Shown here: one piece after another, positions 1-6,120 of the stretch
Position numbering within the stretch: the first letter of the stretch is position 1
Layout of the letters: every line of letters starts with the position of its first letter
NCBI GenBank assembly: GCA_018894655.1
Contig: JAHIPE010000021.1
Location: 1 to 8,715 of the forward strand
Source of the DNA: Actinomycetota bacterium
Lineage (GTDB): Bacteria; Actinomycetota; Geothermincolia; Fen-727; Anoxymicrobiaceae
Length of the DNA stretch: 8,715 nucleotides
Direction: 5' to 3'
Program-made: the position numbers and the translations under genes
Notes under the pieces: generated by a model
The model's database searches: none
Seen by the model: the letters and a program-made list of their open reading frames with translations, nothing else
Told to the model about the DNA's origin: nothing

Positions 1-39
1 GCGGAGCCAGCGGCGAAGGAAGCTGAAGGAGATAAGTAA
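1..39 (+). CDS. C-terminal end of a plus-strand gene (partial)
   Basis: Reading frame 1 from the window edge gives AEPAAKEAEGDK followed by TAA at 37-39. An Ala/Glu/Lys-rich charged tail is typical of the disordered C-terminus of many bacterial proteins. The frame stops 7 bases before the stop codon of the convergent minus-strand gene, as expected for two genes meeting tail to tail. Only 12 codons are visible, so no function can be assigned, and chance cannot be excluded. Confidence 0.4.
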   Translation, partial: AEPAAKEAEGDK

Positions 40-46
40 CTTTTCG

Positions 47-679
47 TCAGTAGCCCAGAGTTGCCAGGTACTCGTCCAGGATCTTCTCCACATCGCGCTG
101 GTAAGTGAGGTACTTCTCGAGCAGGCTCTTGTCCCTTATGAGGTCCAGGTGTGGAAGCCCCCAGCGTAAGAGCTTCAGCTTGTGAGTGGCCTTTATCTTC
201 CTGCCCAGTATCATCTTCATGGGGTCCTTTTTCTGCAGGATGGCGTCCGCGTAGTCGCGGCGTGACGCCACGGAAATCACCGGTATCTCCTTGCTGATGC
301 CCCTGCTGACGGTCAGGTGCAAGCCATCGAGGGTGATGGTGGACTCGTACTCCCCTGAGACAGCGAGGCCTATCCGCTTTCCTTTCAGGGCGTTCATGAC
401 CTTACTCACCCGCTCGTCCTCCAGCAGGTAAGGCACGGCTTCCTCGAACAGCACCTGCTGCATTGTGAAGAACTGCCCGGGAGTGGCGTTCATGATGAAG
501 TTCTCAACCCTCTGCTCGAGCTCCAGCGTGGATATCTTCGGAAAGAGATTGACCATCTCCCAGAACCGCTGGATGATGCCGTCATCCACACCGGCATACT
601 TCCTCGCCTTCTTCTCCGCTTTGGCGATGCGCTTCTGTATCCTGGCCTCTTCTTTTATCTCTGACTTGCTCTTGCTCAA
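47..679 (-). CDS. SCP2 sterol-transfer-like small soluble protein
   Basis: This encodes 210 residues with no signal peptide or membrane helix. Residues 1-30 are a Lys/Glu/Ala-rich charged helix, probably a coiled coil or disordered. Residues about 90-180 resemble the SCP2 lipid-binding fold: a strand around ITLDGLHLTV, a segment around VISVASRRDYADAI, then KKDP and a GRKIKATHKL stretch, matching the usual 'dp...gkikv.g' pattern. SCP2-like domains bind lipids or acyl-CoAs; the ligand here is unknown. The start is TTG (677-679), which overlaps the stop of the upstream membrane-protein gene as TTGA. A good Shine-Dalgarno GGAGG sits 4 bases upstream, and there is no nearby alternative start. Coupling to the membrane protein suggests a joint role at the membrane. 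The family call is from pattern recognition only and could be wrong; the gene itself is secure. Confidence 0.75.
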   Translation of the reverse strand: MSKSKSEIKEEARIQKRIAKAEKKARKYAGVDDGIIQRFWEMVNLFPKISTLELEQRVENFIMNATPGQFFTMQQVLFEEAVPYLLEDERVSKVMNALKGKRIGLAVSGEYESTITLDGLHLTVSRGISKEIPVISVASRRDYADAILQKKDPMKMILGRKIKATHKLKLLRWGLPHLDLIRDKSLLEKYLTYQRDVEKILDEYLATLGY

Positions 680-3120
680 CTCTCCTCCACGGGTTCGGGG
701 CGAGGTTTCCCGGTCCAGGGAATCAACAGTAGGAAGTAGGGGACGAACAGGAAAACAGATAGTATCGCGGCGGTCTCTATCCCGGAGTCGTTGAAGAGCA
801 GGGCGACGCCCAGGCCGACGGCCATACCGGCGAAACCGGCGCCGAGGGAGGGGTACTTATCTCTCACCCGCCCGAACATGCCGTACCGCCGGTTTAGTAT
901 AAAGCCGCCGATGATTGTCAGCAGCAGTAACAGCCGCCAGTTGGACGCGAGAGCAAGTGACCAGTTTGCCGACATCTTTCGCCCGATCTGCGATGCCAGC
1001 GCGGAGAGACCCTCGCTCTCCACCCGGGATAACAGTCTACCGGCGTGTGACGCGGACCCGGGAAGCAGCGCGTCCGCCAGAAGAAGGCCGGCGACGCACA
1101 GCACCAGGATCATCACCAGTGCGGTCGCGCCTTTCCAACTGACACGTTTGCCGCTAAGCTTGATGAGCGTGACCGAGAACGCGGCCGCCGCGGTGACCAA
1201 CCCGCCAACGTTAGCACCGATCCTGGGGGACCCCAGGAACAAGGCGGTAAGCCCGAGAACAGCGATCACCAGCGAATAGCGCTTCCAGGGTTTGTCGAAG
1301 GTGCCCTTGAAGGCGTCGGCCGCCAGGCAGGCAAACAACAAGGCGGAACCTATCGCGATTCCCATGTAGAGGTTCCCGATCCCGTAGTAGCGGTCGCCCA
1401 TGATCACGTCAGACCCGAACGCGCTGAACGTCATCAAGGGGGACCCGAGAAGCGGGTCCAGGAGGACGAGAAAGAGGGTTGCCCCTGACAGCAGGAGCAC
1501 GGGACGGACTGCTGGTGAGGCCGTGGGGTCCCCCCCAGCTCGGTCCTTCCCCCCAAGACCCCCCCCATCCCAACCTTCCCCCCAGAGGGGGGAAGGGGCG
1601 GAGTGGGGAAGGTTAGGATGGGGAGGGTGCCGTAATTCACAAGGTTTGGTACCGCCGCGCTCGCCCGGCAGCCAGGCACCCCTCCCCTGAGACATGAGGG
1701 CCGCGAAGCCGAGGAGCAGGCTCCCCACGATGGCGATCGGGATCGACTTGTAGAGGTAGGGGTTGCCGAACAGCGGTACCAGGAGGTAAGCAAGTGGGCC
1801 GGCAAGAACCGCCAGGAGGGTCAACGTCCAGAAGAACCGGTGGTTATAGACAAGGTCCTCACGGATCAGGACGATCAACAGGAACAGGGCCAGGATAATA
1901 ATGGCGGAGATGACGTAGAGACGGACCAGCGTCTTGCGCGAGTTGGAGGCGGCTACCGCCTTGTCACGGAAACTCTCGAGGCCCTTGAGGTCGCTCTCCG
2001 ATGCCCCGGCTGTGAGGGGCCTGCCGGACATCTCCGCGGGGGTATCGATATCGAGGAACTCGAGAACGGTGGGGGCGATGTCGAAGTTCGACACCAGCCC
2101 GGTGCGCCGGGTGGTAGAGGAGCGCAGGCGGTTTCCCGCCCCGAACCCGGGACCGGCCATTACCAGGGGCGTCAGCAGATCGCCGTCGGATATCATCTCC
2201 CTGGTGGGCGTAGGCGTGCAGACGACAACCAGGTCACGGGAGAGGTCCACCAGGGCCAGAAGCGCCCCAAGCGCCTTGTCGCATTCCTTCAGGGAGGAAG
2301 CGCGGTAATCGTCAAGCGTATCGTCGGCGTAGAAGCTTGCCTGCTGATCCACCCGGGACGTCTGACCCATATCCACTACCAGGACGTCCAGTGAAGGGAA
2401 CATGACGGCGGCCTTGCCCGTAAGCATCTCGAAGTCCGTCCTGAGGCCGGTACCATCGGCGGAGCAACTATAGAGGTCCCCGGATACGTCGCCCGCGCCG
2501 ACGACCCCTTCACCATCCATTGCCACGCAAGACGCCTCCCGGTGGAGGAACGTGCCGGTGGAGCAGGTGCCAGGAATGAGGGCGGAGGATTCCGCGGTCC
2601 AGGCCCGGTAACCGGCCTCAACGGAGTCGCAGGAGGACAGCGAGTCCGCGTTTCCGAGAAGCCCCACCTTCCTGCCGCCTTCCTCCAGGGCCTGGCCCAT
2701 GAGGCCGGGCAGGCTTGTGGCGAGGTAATGCTCGGATTTCCTTTTCATCTCCTCGATGAAGAGGTTGACCACCGAACCGCCGGGGGCGTCACGACCGGTG
2801 CGAGACCGGTAGCCGTCTCCCGCCTCGATGTACTCGCCCTGCGCCGTCTCCAGGCGCTCGGCGGAGTTGAAAGCCAGGCCGACGTTCGGCCCGCCGAGGG
2901 CACGCCCCCCGGCCCCTATGACCAGGTAGCTGCCAAGGCCGTAATCGTCGTACTTGACCCTTGCGTTCATGAGGCCCACGCAGCCGCCGGCGGCGAGGCG
3001 CAGGATGTTCGGGGCATCCGATTTGGTGATGTCGTCGAGGCTGATCCGGTCGATGATCACCAGCATCACCTTGGGGGCGCCGGAAGAGGACGCCGGGGCA
3101 CCCGTCTCCGCACGGCTCAC
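676..3120 (-). CDS. Membrane protein with alkaline-phosphatase-superfamily-like N-terminal domain
   Basis: This encodes 814 residues from GTG 3120. Residues 16-375 resemble the alkaline phosphatase/sulfatase/phosphopentomutase fold. They include an opening strand with a metal-type Asp (VMLVIIDR, D24), the APNI-type segment at 36-39, GSYLVIGAGGRA at 63-74, the VLVVDMG strand at 246-252, and a C-terminal FDIAPTVLEFLDI element followed by SGRPL at 365-369. I do not see the full classical metal-ligand set, including the usual GDHG-type motif, so catalysis is uncertain. About 11 membrane helices follow, roughly at 398-419, 428-451, 458-477, 540-558, 581-601, 614-630, 635-653, 664-685, 725-742, 759-776 and 781-800. 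Short motifs YYGIGNLYMG, GANVGG and NDSG in this half look conserved. A repeat-derived loop insert lies at about 478-540. The frame stays open upstream of 3120 and encodes a signal peptide, so the true protein is probably longer. The SCP2-like gene follows with a 4-base overlap. Confidence 0.85.
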   Translation of the reverse strand: MSRAETGAPASSSGAPKVMLVIIDRISLDDITKSDAPNILRLAAGGCVGLMNARVKYDDYGLGSYLVIGAGGRALGGPNVGLAFNSAERLETAQGEYIEAGDGYRSRTGRDAPGGSVVNLFIEEMKRKSEHYLATSLPGLMGQALEEGGRKVGLLGNADSLSSCDSVEAGYRAWTAESSALIPGTCSTGTFLHREASCVAMDGEGVVGAGDVSGDLYSCSADGTGLRTDFEMLTGKAAVMFPSLDVLVVDMGQTSRVDQQASFYADDTLDDYRASSLKECDKALGALLALVDLSRDLVVVCTPTPTREMISDGDLLTPLVMAGPGFGAGNRLRSSTTRRTGLVSNFDIAPTVLEFLDIDTPAEMSGRPLTAGASESDLKGLESFRDKAVAASNSRKTLVRLYVISAIIILALFLLIVLIREDLVYNHRFFWTLTLLAVLAGPLAYLLVPLFGNPYLYKSIPIAIVGSLLLGFAALMSQGRGAWLPGERGGTKPCELRHPPHPNLPHSAPSPLWGEGWDGGGLGGKDRAGGDPTASPAVRPVLLLSGATLFLVLLDPLLGSPLMTFSAFGSDVIMGDRYYGIGNLYMGIAIGSALLFACLAADAFKGTFDKPWKRYSLVIAVLGLTALFLGSPRIGANVGGLVTAAAAFSVTLIKLSGKRVSWKGATALVMILVLCVAGLLLADALLPGSASHAGRLLSRVESEGLSALASQIGRKMSANWSLALASNWRLLLLLTIIGGFILNRRYGMFGRVRDKYPSLGAGFAGMAVGLGVALLFNDSGIETAAILSVFLFVPYFLLLIPWTGKPRPEPVEES
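1563..1623. repeat. GC-rich palindromic element inside a coding sequence
   Basis: Two 19-base arms at 1563-1581 and 1605-1623 are inverted copies of each other with 18 of 19 matches. The left half also forms an alternative perfect 10-bp hairpin, at 1574-1583 and 1587-1596 with a 3-base loop. The element is read in frame by the minus-strand membrane protein as a Pro/Gly/Trp-rich stretch (HPPHPNLPHSAPSP, then GEGWDGGGLGG), unlike the surrounding hydrophobic helices. The composition and nested dyad are like interspersed palindromic repeats that insert in frame into genes in some bacteria. Confidence 0.75.
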
Positions 3121-3264
3121 GACTTGCCCGCCAGCCCGCCCATGGGGGGCGGCAAGTGGCAGACTCGCGGCAATGGCGAGCAGGAGTATGAACGCAGCCC
3201 CCCTCCTGGCCGCCCGCCCCGGGCTTCCTATCCTTGTGGCGCTCCTACTAATCTTGCTCTCCAG
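3121..3264 (-). other. Probable N-terminal extension with signal peptide, non-standard start
   Basis: The frame of the phosphatase-like gene continues upstream of GTG 3120 to a TAA stop at 3295-3297, with no ATG, GTG or TTG in between. The 48 codons from a CTG at 3262-3264 read as a typical secretion signal: a basic stretch (RAARR), a hydrophobic core (AAFILLLAIAASLPLAA), then PHGRAGG. CTG 3264 has a weak GGTAGG at 3274-3279. An in-frame ATT at 3250-3252 has a GGAG six bases upstream. By contrast GTG 3120 has only a weak purine run before it. A signal peptide would place the phosphatase-like domain outside the membrane, which fits the fold. Confidence 0.6.
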
Positions 3265-3289
3265 GTGTAGAAACCTACCGTGGCAAATA

Positions 3290-3308
3290 TCTGGTTAATA
3301 ATACCAGA
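3290..3308. repeat. Inverted repeat TCTGGT-N7-ACCAGA
   Basis: Perfect 6-bp arms (3290-3295 and 3303-3308) flank a 7-base AT-rich centre. It overlaps the candidate extended -10 of the minus-strand gene pair, so it may be an operator. It could also be chance. Confidence 0.35.
3298..3306 (-). promoter_or_regulatory. Candidate extended -10 promoter for the phosphatase-like gene
   Basis: On the minus strand the sequence reads TGG-TATTAT (3306 to 3298), an extended -10 pattern in one of the few AT-rich patches of the window. No clear TTGACA-like -35 lies 17 bases upstream. Transcription starting near 3291 would leave a leader of about 27 bases before CTG 3264, consistent with translation beginning upstream of 3120. 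Confidence 0.3.
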
Positions 3309-3309
3309 G

Positions 3310-3329
3310 AACAGGCTTTATTCCCTGTT
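3310..3329. repeat. Inverted repeat AACAGG-N8-CCTGTT
   Basis: Perfect 6-bp arms at 3310-3315 and 3324-3329 lie directly next to the TCTGGT/ACCAGA dyad, over the -35 zone of the candidate minus-strand promoter. It could be a regulator site or an RNA hairpin; neither is shown. Confidence 0.3.
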
Positions 3330-3351
3330 GTACTCGTGGGCCTGGGCAGCC

Positions 3352-3365
3352 CCCCGCTGACGGGG
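3352..3365. repeat. Short hairpin CCCCG-CTGA-CGGGG
   Basis: A perfect 5-bp stem with a 4-base loop lies in the divergent intergenic region. There is no T-run, so it is not a clear terminator. Its role is unknown. Confidence 0.25.
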
Positions 3366-3404
3366 TCGACATGTTGACCGTTGCTTGATATGATATTCTA
3401 TTTT
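3365..3404 (+). promoter_or_regulatory. Candidate promoter/operator for the lipid-kinase operon
   Basis: TTGACC at 3374-3379 resembles a -35 box and is followed by an AT-rich stretch to 3407. No -10 hexamer has ideal spacing: TATTCT (3394-3399) is at 14 bases and TATTTT (3399-3404) is at 19. Overlapping the -35 is a near-palindrome, GTCGACATGTTGAC (3365-3378), with 12 of 14 positions symmetric, a possible repressor site. This is the only AT-rich block upstream of the three plus-strand genes. Confidence 0.35.
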
Positions 3405-3447
3405 TTACCGACTTCTTGCTCGATTACTGCAGTGGCCGGAGGTAAAG

Positions 3448-4365
3448 GTGGAGAGCGACGAGCGATACCTGGTGGTTGTTAACCCGATTGGCCGGGGGGG
3501 GCACGCGCAGCGGCAGGGCATCTGGCTACTGAACAAGCTGCGCCGGATGGGCATCGAGCACGAGGCGCTGTTCACGGAGAAAGCGGGTCATGCCCCGGAA
3601 CTAGTCGCCAACTGGACCCACCACGTTGACGTAGTGGTCGCGGTAGGCGGGGATGGTACCGTCAACGAGGTGCTCAACGGCATCATGAACTCCGCTCAGA
3701 AGGACCGCAGGCTGGCGGTGTTCCCCAGTGGCACAGCGGATGACTTCGCCCGTAACATTGGGATTCCCCTCGGACGTGACGAGGCGTTAGAGGTCTTGCT
3801 GGGCGAGCACGAGAAGACCATCGACCTCATGCTGGTGAACGACCGCTACGCGGCGGTCACGGTAGGTATCGGCCTGGACGCGGAGATCGCCTATCGCAGT
3901 TACGGGAGCAAGCACCTGCGCCTTATGGCGTACTGGTACCACGGCCTTAGCATGCTGTTCAAGCCGATGCCGATGTCCAAGCTCTCAATCGATATTGACG
4001 GCGAGCACATGGAAGGGGAGTACCTGCTGGCGATTGCCGGTAACGCCGGCAGTTACGGCAGGTACATGAAGATGCTGCCGGAAGCTCTCATGGACGACGG
4101 GGAGATCAACATGGCGACCTTCGACCTCATGAACCGCTTCAAGGCCCTCTTCCTGTTCGGGCTCTCGACGATGGGCGGCCGGCACACCTGGGCCAGCGAG
4201 ATGAACCAGTACAAAGGCAAAGAGATAGTCATCGAGTGCCTGGGTGACGTCTACGCCCAGTTCGACGGCGAGGTGGTCATCTTCCCCGAGGGCGAGAGGC
4301 TGGAGATGAAGGCCGAGCCCCTGGCTATAACCGTGAAGGTGCCGCCAGGCAAGGTGGAGGAGTGA
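3448..4365 (+). CDS. Diacylglycerol kinase family lipid kinase (first paralogue)
   Basis: This is a 305-residue DagK/YegS/LCB5-type lipid kinase, close to the usual family length of about 300. Family members transfer a phosphate from ATP to diacylglycerol or a related lipid alcohol at the inner membrane face. Visible motifs are the N-terminal strand with VVNPIGRGG (9-17), the nucleotide-binding GGDGT (67-71) followed by NEVLNGI, the FPSGTADDFARN loop (92-103), GNAGSYGR (198-205), LMDDGEIN (214-221), and a C-terminal DGE (273-275) that corresponds to the catalytic Asp/Glu region. The usual GTxND reads GTADD. The GTG start at 3448 has GGAGG at 3438-3442, five bases upstream. It is first in a three-gene unit with a second kinase and a DedA protein. 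Its substrate cannot be read from sequence; diacylglycerol, undecaprenol-like or other lipids are possible. Confidence 0.9.
   Translation: MESDERYLVVVNPIGRGGHAQRQGIWLLNKLRRMGIEHEALFTEKAGHAPELVANWTHHVDVVVAVGGDGTVNEVLNGIMNSAQKDRRLAVFPSGTADDFARNIGIPLGRDEALEVLLGEHEKTIDLMLVNDRYAAVTVGIGLDAEIAYRSYGSKHLRLMAYWYHGLSMLFKPMPMSKLSIDIDGEHMEGEYLLAIAGNAGSYGRYMKMLPEALMDDGEINMATFDLMNRFKALFLFGLSTMGGRHTWASEMNQYKGKEIVIECLGDVYAQFDGEVVIFPEGERLEMKAEPLAITVKVPPGKVEE
4356..4360 (+). promoter_or_regulatory. Shine-Dalgarno that decides the second kinase start
   Basis: GGAGG lies within the last codons of the first kinase. It is one base from GTG 4362, which overlaps the stop, and seven bases from ATG 4368. The spacing favours ATG 4368. 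Confidence 0.6.
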
Positions 4366-4367
4366 CG

Positions 4368-5372
4368 ATGGAGTGGTTCACCCGGGAGAGCTTCAGGGAA
4401 GGCAAATGGGGGCCCGAGGAGGAAGCCGGAAGGCGGCAGAGGTACCTGGTGGTAGTAAACCCGGTATCCCGGGGGGGCAAAGCCCTCAAGGAGGGGATCT
4501 GGCTGCTGAAGCACCTGGGCCGCCTGGGTATACGGCACGAGGCGTTCTTCACCGAGAGCCCGGGTCACGCGGAGAAGATAGTCGCGCGCTGGGTGGAAAA
4601 GGCTGATGTAGTCGTGGCGGTGGGGGGGGACGGCACCATCAACGAGGTCGTCAACGGGATGATGGCCTTTCCCGAGTGCGAGAAGACGCTGGCGGTGTTT
4701 CCAGCCGGAACCGCTGATGACTACTGTCATAACGTCGGGATTCCCAGGGACCGCGGCAAGGCGCTGGACATCCTGTTGACCGATAACGACCGGCGGATAG
4801 ACCTGATTCGCTTCAATGATCGCTACGCGGTCGTCCAGGTCGGCATCGGGGTCGATGCCGAGATCGCCTACAACATGCTGCAACACAAGAATGTGAGGGT
4901 TCCCGCGTACTTTGCTACCGGCCTGCGGATTGTCTTCAAGGAGCGCTTCCGCAACTCCATCCGTGACCTGCGTATCGAGAGCGACTCCCGCGCCTACGAC
5001 GGCAAGTTCCTGGTAGCGGTCTTTGGGAACGCGCCGCTCTACGGCAGGTACGTCTACTGGATGCCGGATGCGAAGATGGATGATGGTATCCTCAACATGT
5101 CCGCCCTCAGGCCGATGTCGCCGGCGCCGGCGTGGATCCTGTTAATGAGATGCTTCAAGAAGGGGTACCACTCCGAAAAGATCATCTACGACGCGAGCGA
5201 GAGGTTCGCAATCGACCTGGTCGAGGAGTCGTTCCTGCAGGTGGACGGGGAGGTCTACAAGTACAACAGCGGCAAGAGGTTGGACGTCTCCGTGGTGCCC
5301 GGGGCGCTCAAGGTAAGGGTTCCCGGGGAGCCGGAGGAAGAGCCTCCGTTCGTAGATCCGTGCTGGTCGTGA
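4368..5372 (+). CDS. Diacylglycerol kinase family lipid kinase (second paralogue)
   Basis: This is a 334-residue paralogue of the preceding kinase, aligning over the whole core. It shares RYLVVVNP (25-32), the GIWLL segment, GGDGT (86-90), FPAGTADD (111-118), DRYA, a GIGVDAEIAY stretch (159-168), GNAPLYGRY (220-228), MDDG and a C-terminal DGE (293-295). It has an N-terminal tail of about 24 residues and a C-terminal acidic/proline tail (EPEEEPPFVDP) not present in the first copy. The membrane-facing segment between the core strands is the most different (YFATGLRIVFKERF versus YWYHGLSMLFKPMP), so the two may use different lipids. ATG 4368 is preferred over the overlapping GTG 4362 because of Shine-Dalgarno spacing. 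Translation is probably coupled to the first copy. Tandem duplication followed by divergence is the simplest explanation. Confidence 0.9.
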   Translation: MEWFTRESFREGKWGPEEEAGRRQRYLVVVNPVSRGGKALKEGIWLLKHLGRLGIRHEAFFTESPGHAEKIVARWVEKADVVVAVGGDGTINEVVNGMMAFPECEKTLAVFPAGTADDYCHNVGIPRDRGKALDILLTDNDRRIDLIRFNDRYAVVQVGIGVDAEIAYNMLQHKNVRVPAYFATGLRIVFKERFRNSIRDLRIESDSRAYDGKFLVAVFGNAPLYGRYVYWMPDAKMDDGILNMSALRPMSPAPAWILLMRCFKKGYHSEKIIYDASERFAIDLVEESFLQVDGEVYKYNSGKRLDVSVVPGALKVRVPGEPEEEPPFVDPCWS

Positions 5373-5412
5373 CCGCCGCCGGCGGAGAACCACCCGGGGA
5401 GTCAGTAAAGCG

Positions 5413-6120
5413 TTGTTTTTTCCAGTAGAGGCCTCGATTGTCAAGCAAGTGATCGATTTCATAGAGCCCCTGTTTGCCAACTGGGGATACGTGATTATCT
5501 TCCTGGTGGCCCTGCTCGAGCACTCCATCATGGCCGGCCTGGTGATTCCGGGGGACGCTGTTCTCCTGCTGGGGGCGCTCTACGCCGGGCTGGGGCAACT
5601 CAACATAGTATGGGTGATAGTGCTGGCGTTTCTGGGCTCGGTTGCCGGGGACAACCTGGGTTACCTCTTCGGCCGGAAACTGGGGCGCCCCATACTCGAT
5701 AAGCACGGGGACTTCATGCGCCTCAATGCAAGGGTTCTGCTTGTAGAGCGGTACTTCGAGAAGTACGGGGGCGCGACCATCTTCATCGCCCGTTTCGTCA
5801 CCTTCGCGGGAACACTGGCATCACCGGTCGCGGGAATGTCCAGGATGAAATACCGGAAGTTCCTCGCCTACGAGGTGGCGGGCTCGCTCGTGTGGGCGAC
5901 CGGCTACGGGCTTCTTGGTTACTTCTTCGGGCGGAGCGAGGAGCTCATCCAGAAGGTCTTCAACTACGTGGGGAACACGCTTCTCGCGGTATTCATTCTG
6001 ATAGCCTTGATAGCGTACATAGTGCACAGGGTCAGGAAGCGTAAGGAGTTCAGGGAAGAGCTTGACGCGATAGAGGAAACAGAGGCCCTTCCACCTGAAT
6101 CATCCCCCCCAAACCCTTGA
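5413..6120 (+). CDS. DedA/VTT family membrane protein
   Basis: This encodes 235 residues with membrane segments around 24-43, 47-61, 64-83, 128-141 (re-entrant type), 151-171 and 186-205, then a charged, Pro-rich tail. DedA hallmarks are E36 and the IPGD motif (D48), a GSVAGDNLGYLFGRKLG stretch (75-91), ARF (R127) and AGMSRMKYRKF (140-150). These align at constant offset with E39, D51 and R130 of E. coli YqjA-type proteins. The partner of the second essential arginine is G133 here. DedA proteins are proposed proton-coupled transporters or flippases of undecaprenyl phosphate and phospholipids. The start is TTG 5413, the furthest upstream in-frame start, with GGGGAG at 5396-5401. GTG 5449 is an alternative. 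It lies 40 bases after the second kinase, very likely in the same operon. Its stop codon lies inside the first partial repeat of the downstream repeat cluster. Confidence 0.9.
   Translation: MFFPVEASIVKQVIDFIEPLFANWGYVIIFLVALLEHSIMAGLVIPGDAVLLLGALYAGLGQLNIVWVIVLAFLGSVAGDNLGYLFGRKLGRPILDKHGDFMRLNARVLLVERYFEKYGGATIFIARFVTFAGTLASPVAGMSRMKYRKFLAYEVAGSLVWATGYGLLGYFFGRSEELIQKVFNYVGNTLLAVFILIALIAYIVHRVRKRKEFREELDAIEETEALPPESSPPNP

Noticed and set aside
1400..1690. Plus-strand frame through the palindromic insert, and the minus-strand alternative frame 1434-1805
   Set aside because: Both owe their openness to the GC-rich palindrome; the membrane-protein frame continues unbroken on both sides.
2542..3270. 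242-residue plus-strand open frame
   Set aside because: It is antisense to the phosphatase-like gene, has no recognisable domain, and is typical of high-GC shadow frames. The opposite strand has clear fold motifs and a signal peptide.
4251..4886. 211-residue minus-strand open frame spanning the kinase/kinase junction
   Set aside because: It is antisense to two well-supported lipid kinases and shows no domain signature.
5376..5385. Palindrome CCGCCGGCGG between the second kinase and DedA as a terminator
   Set aside because: It has no loop and no T-run, and the 40-base gap is more consistent with continuous transcription.
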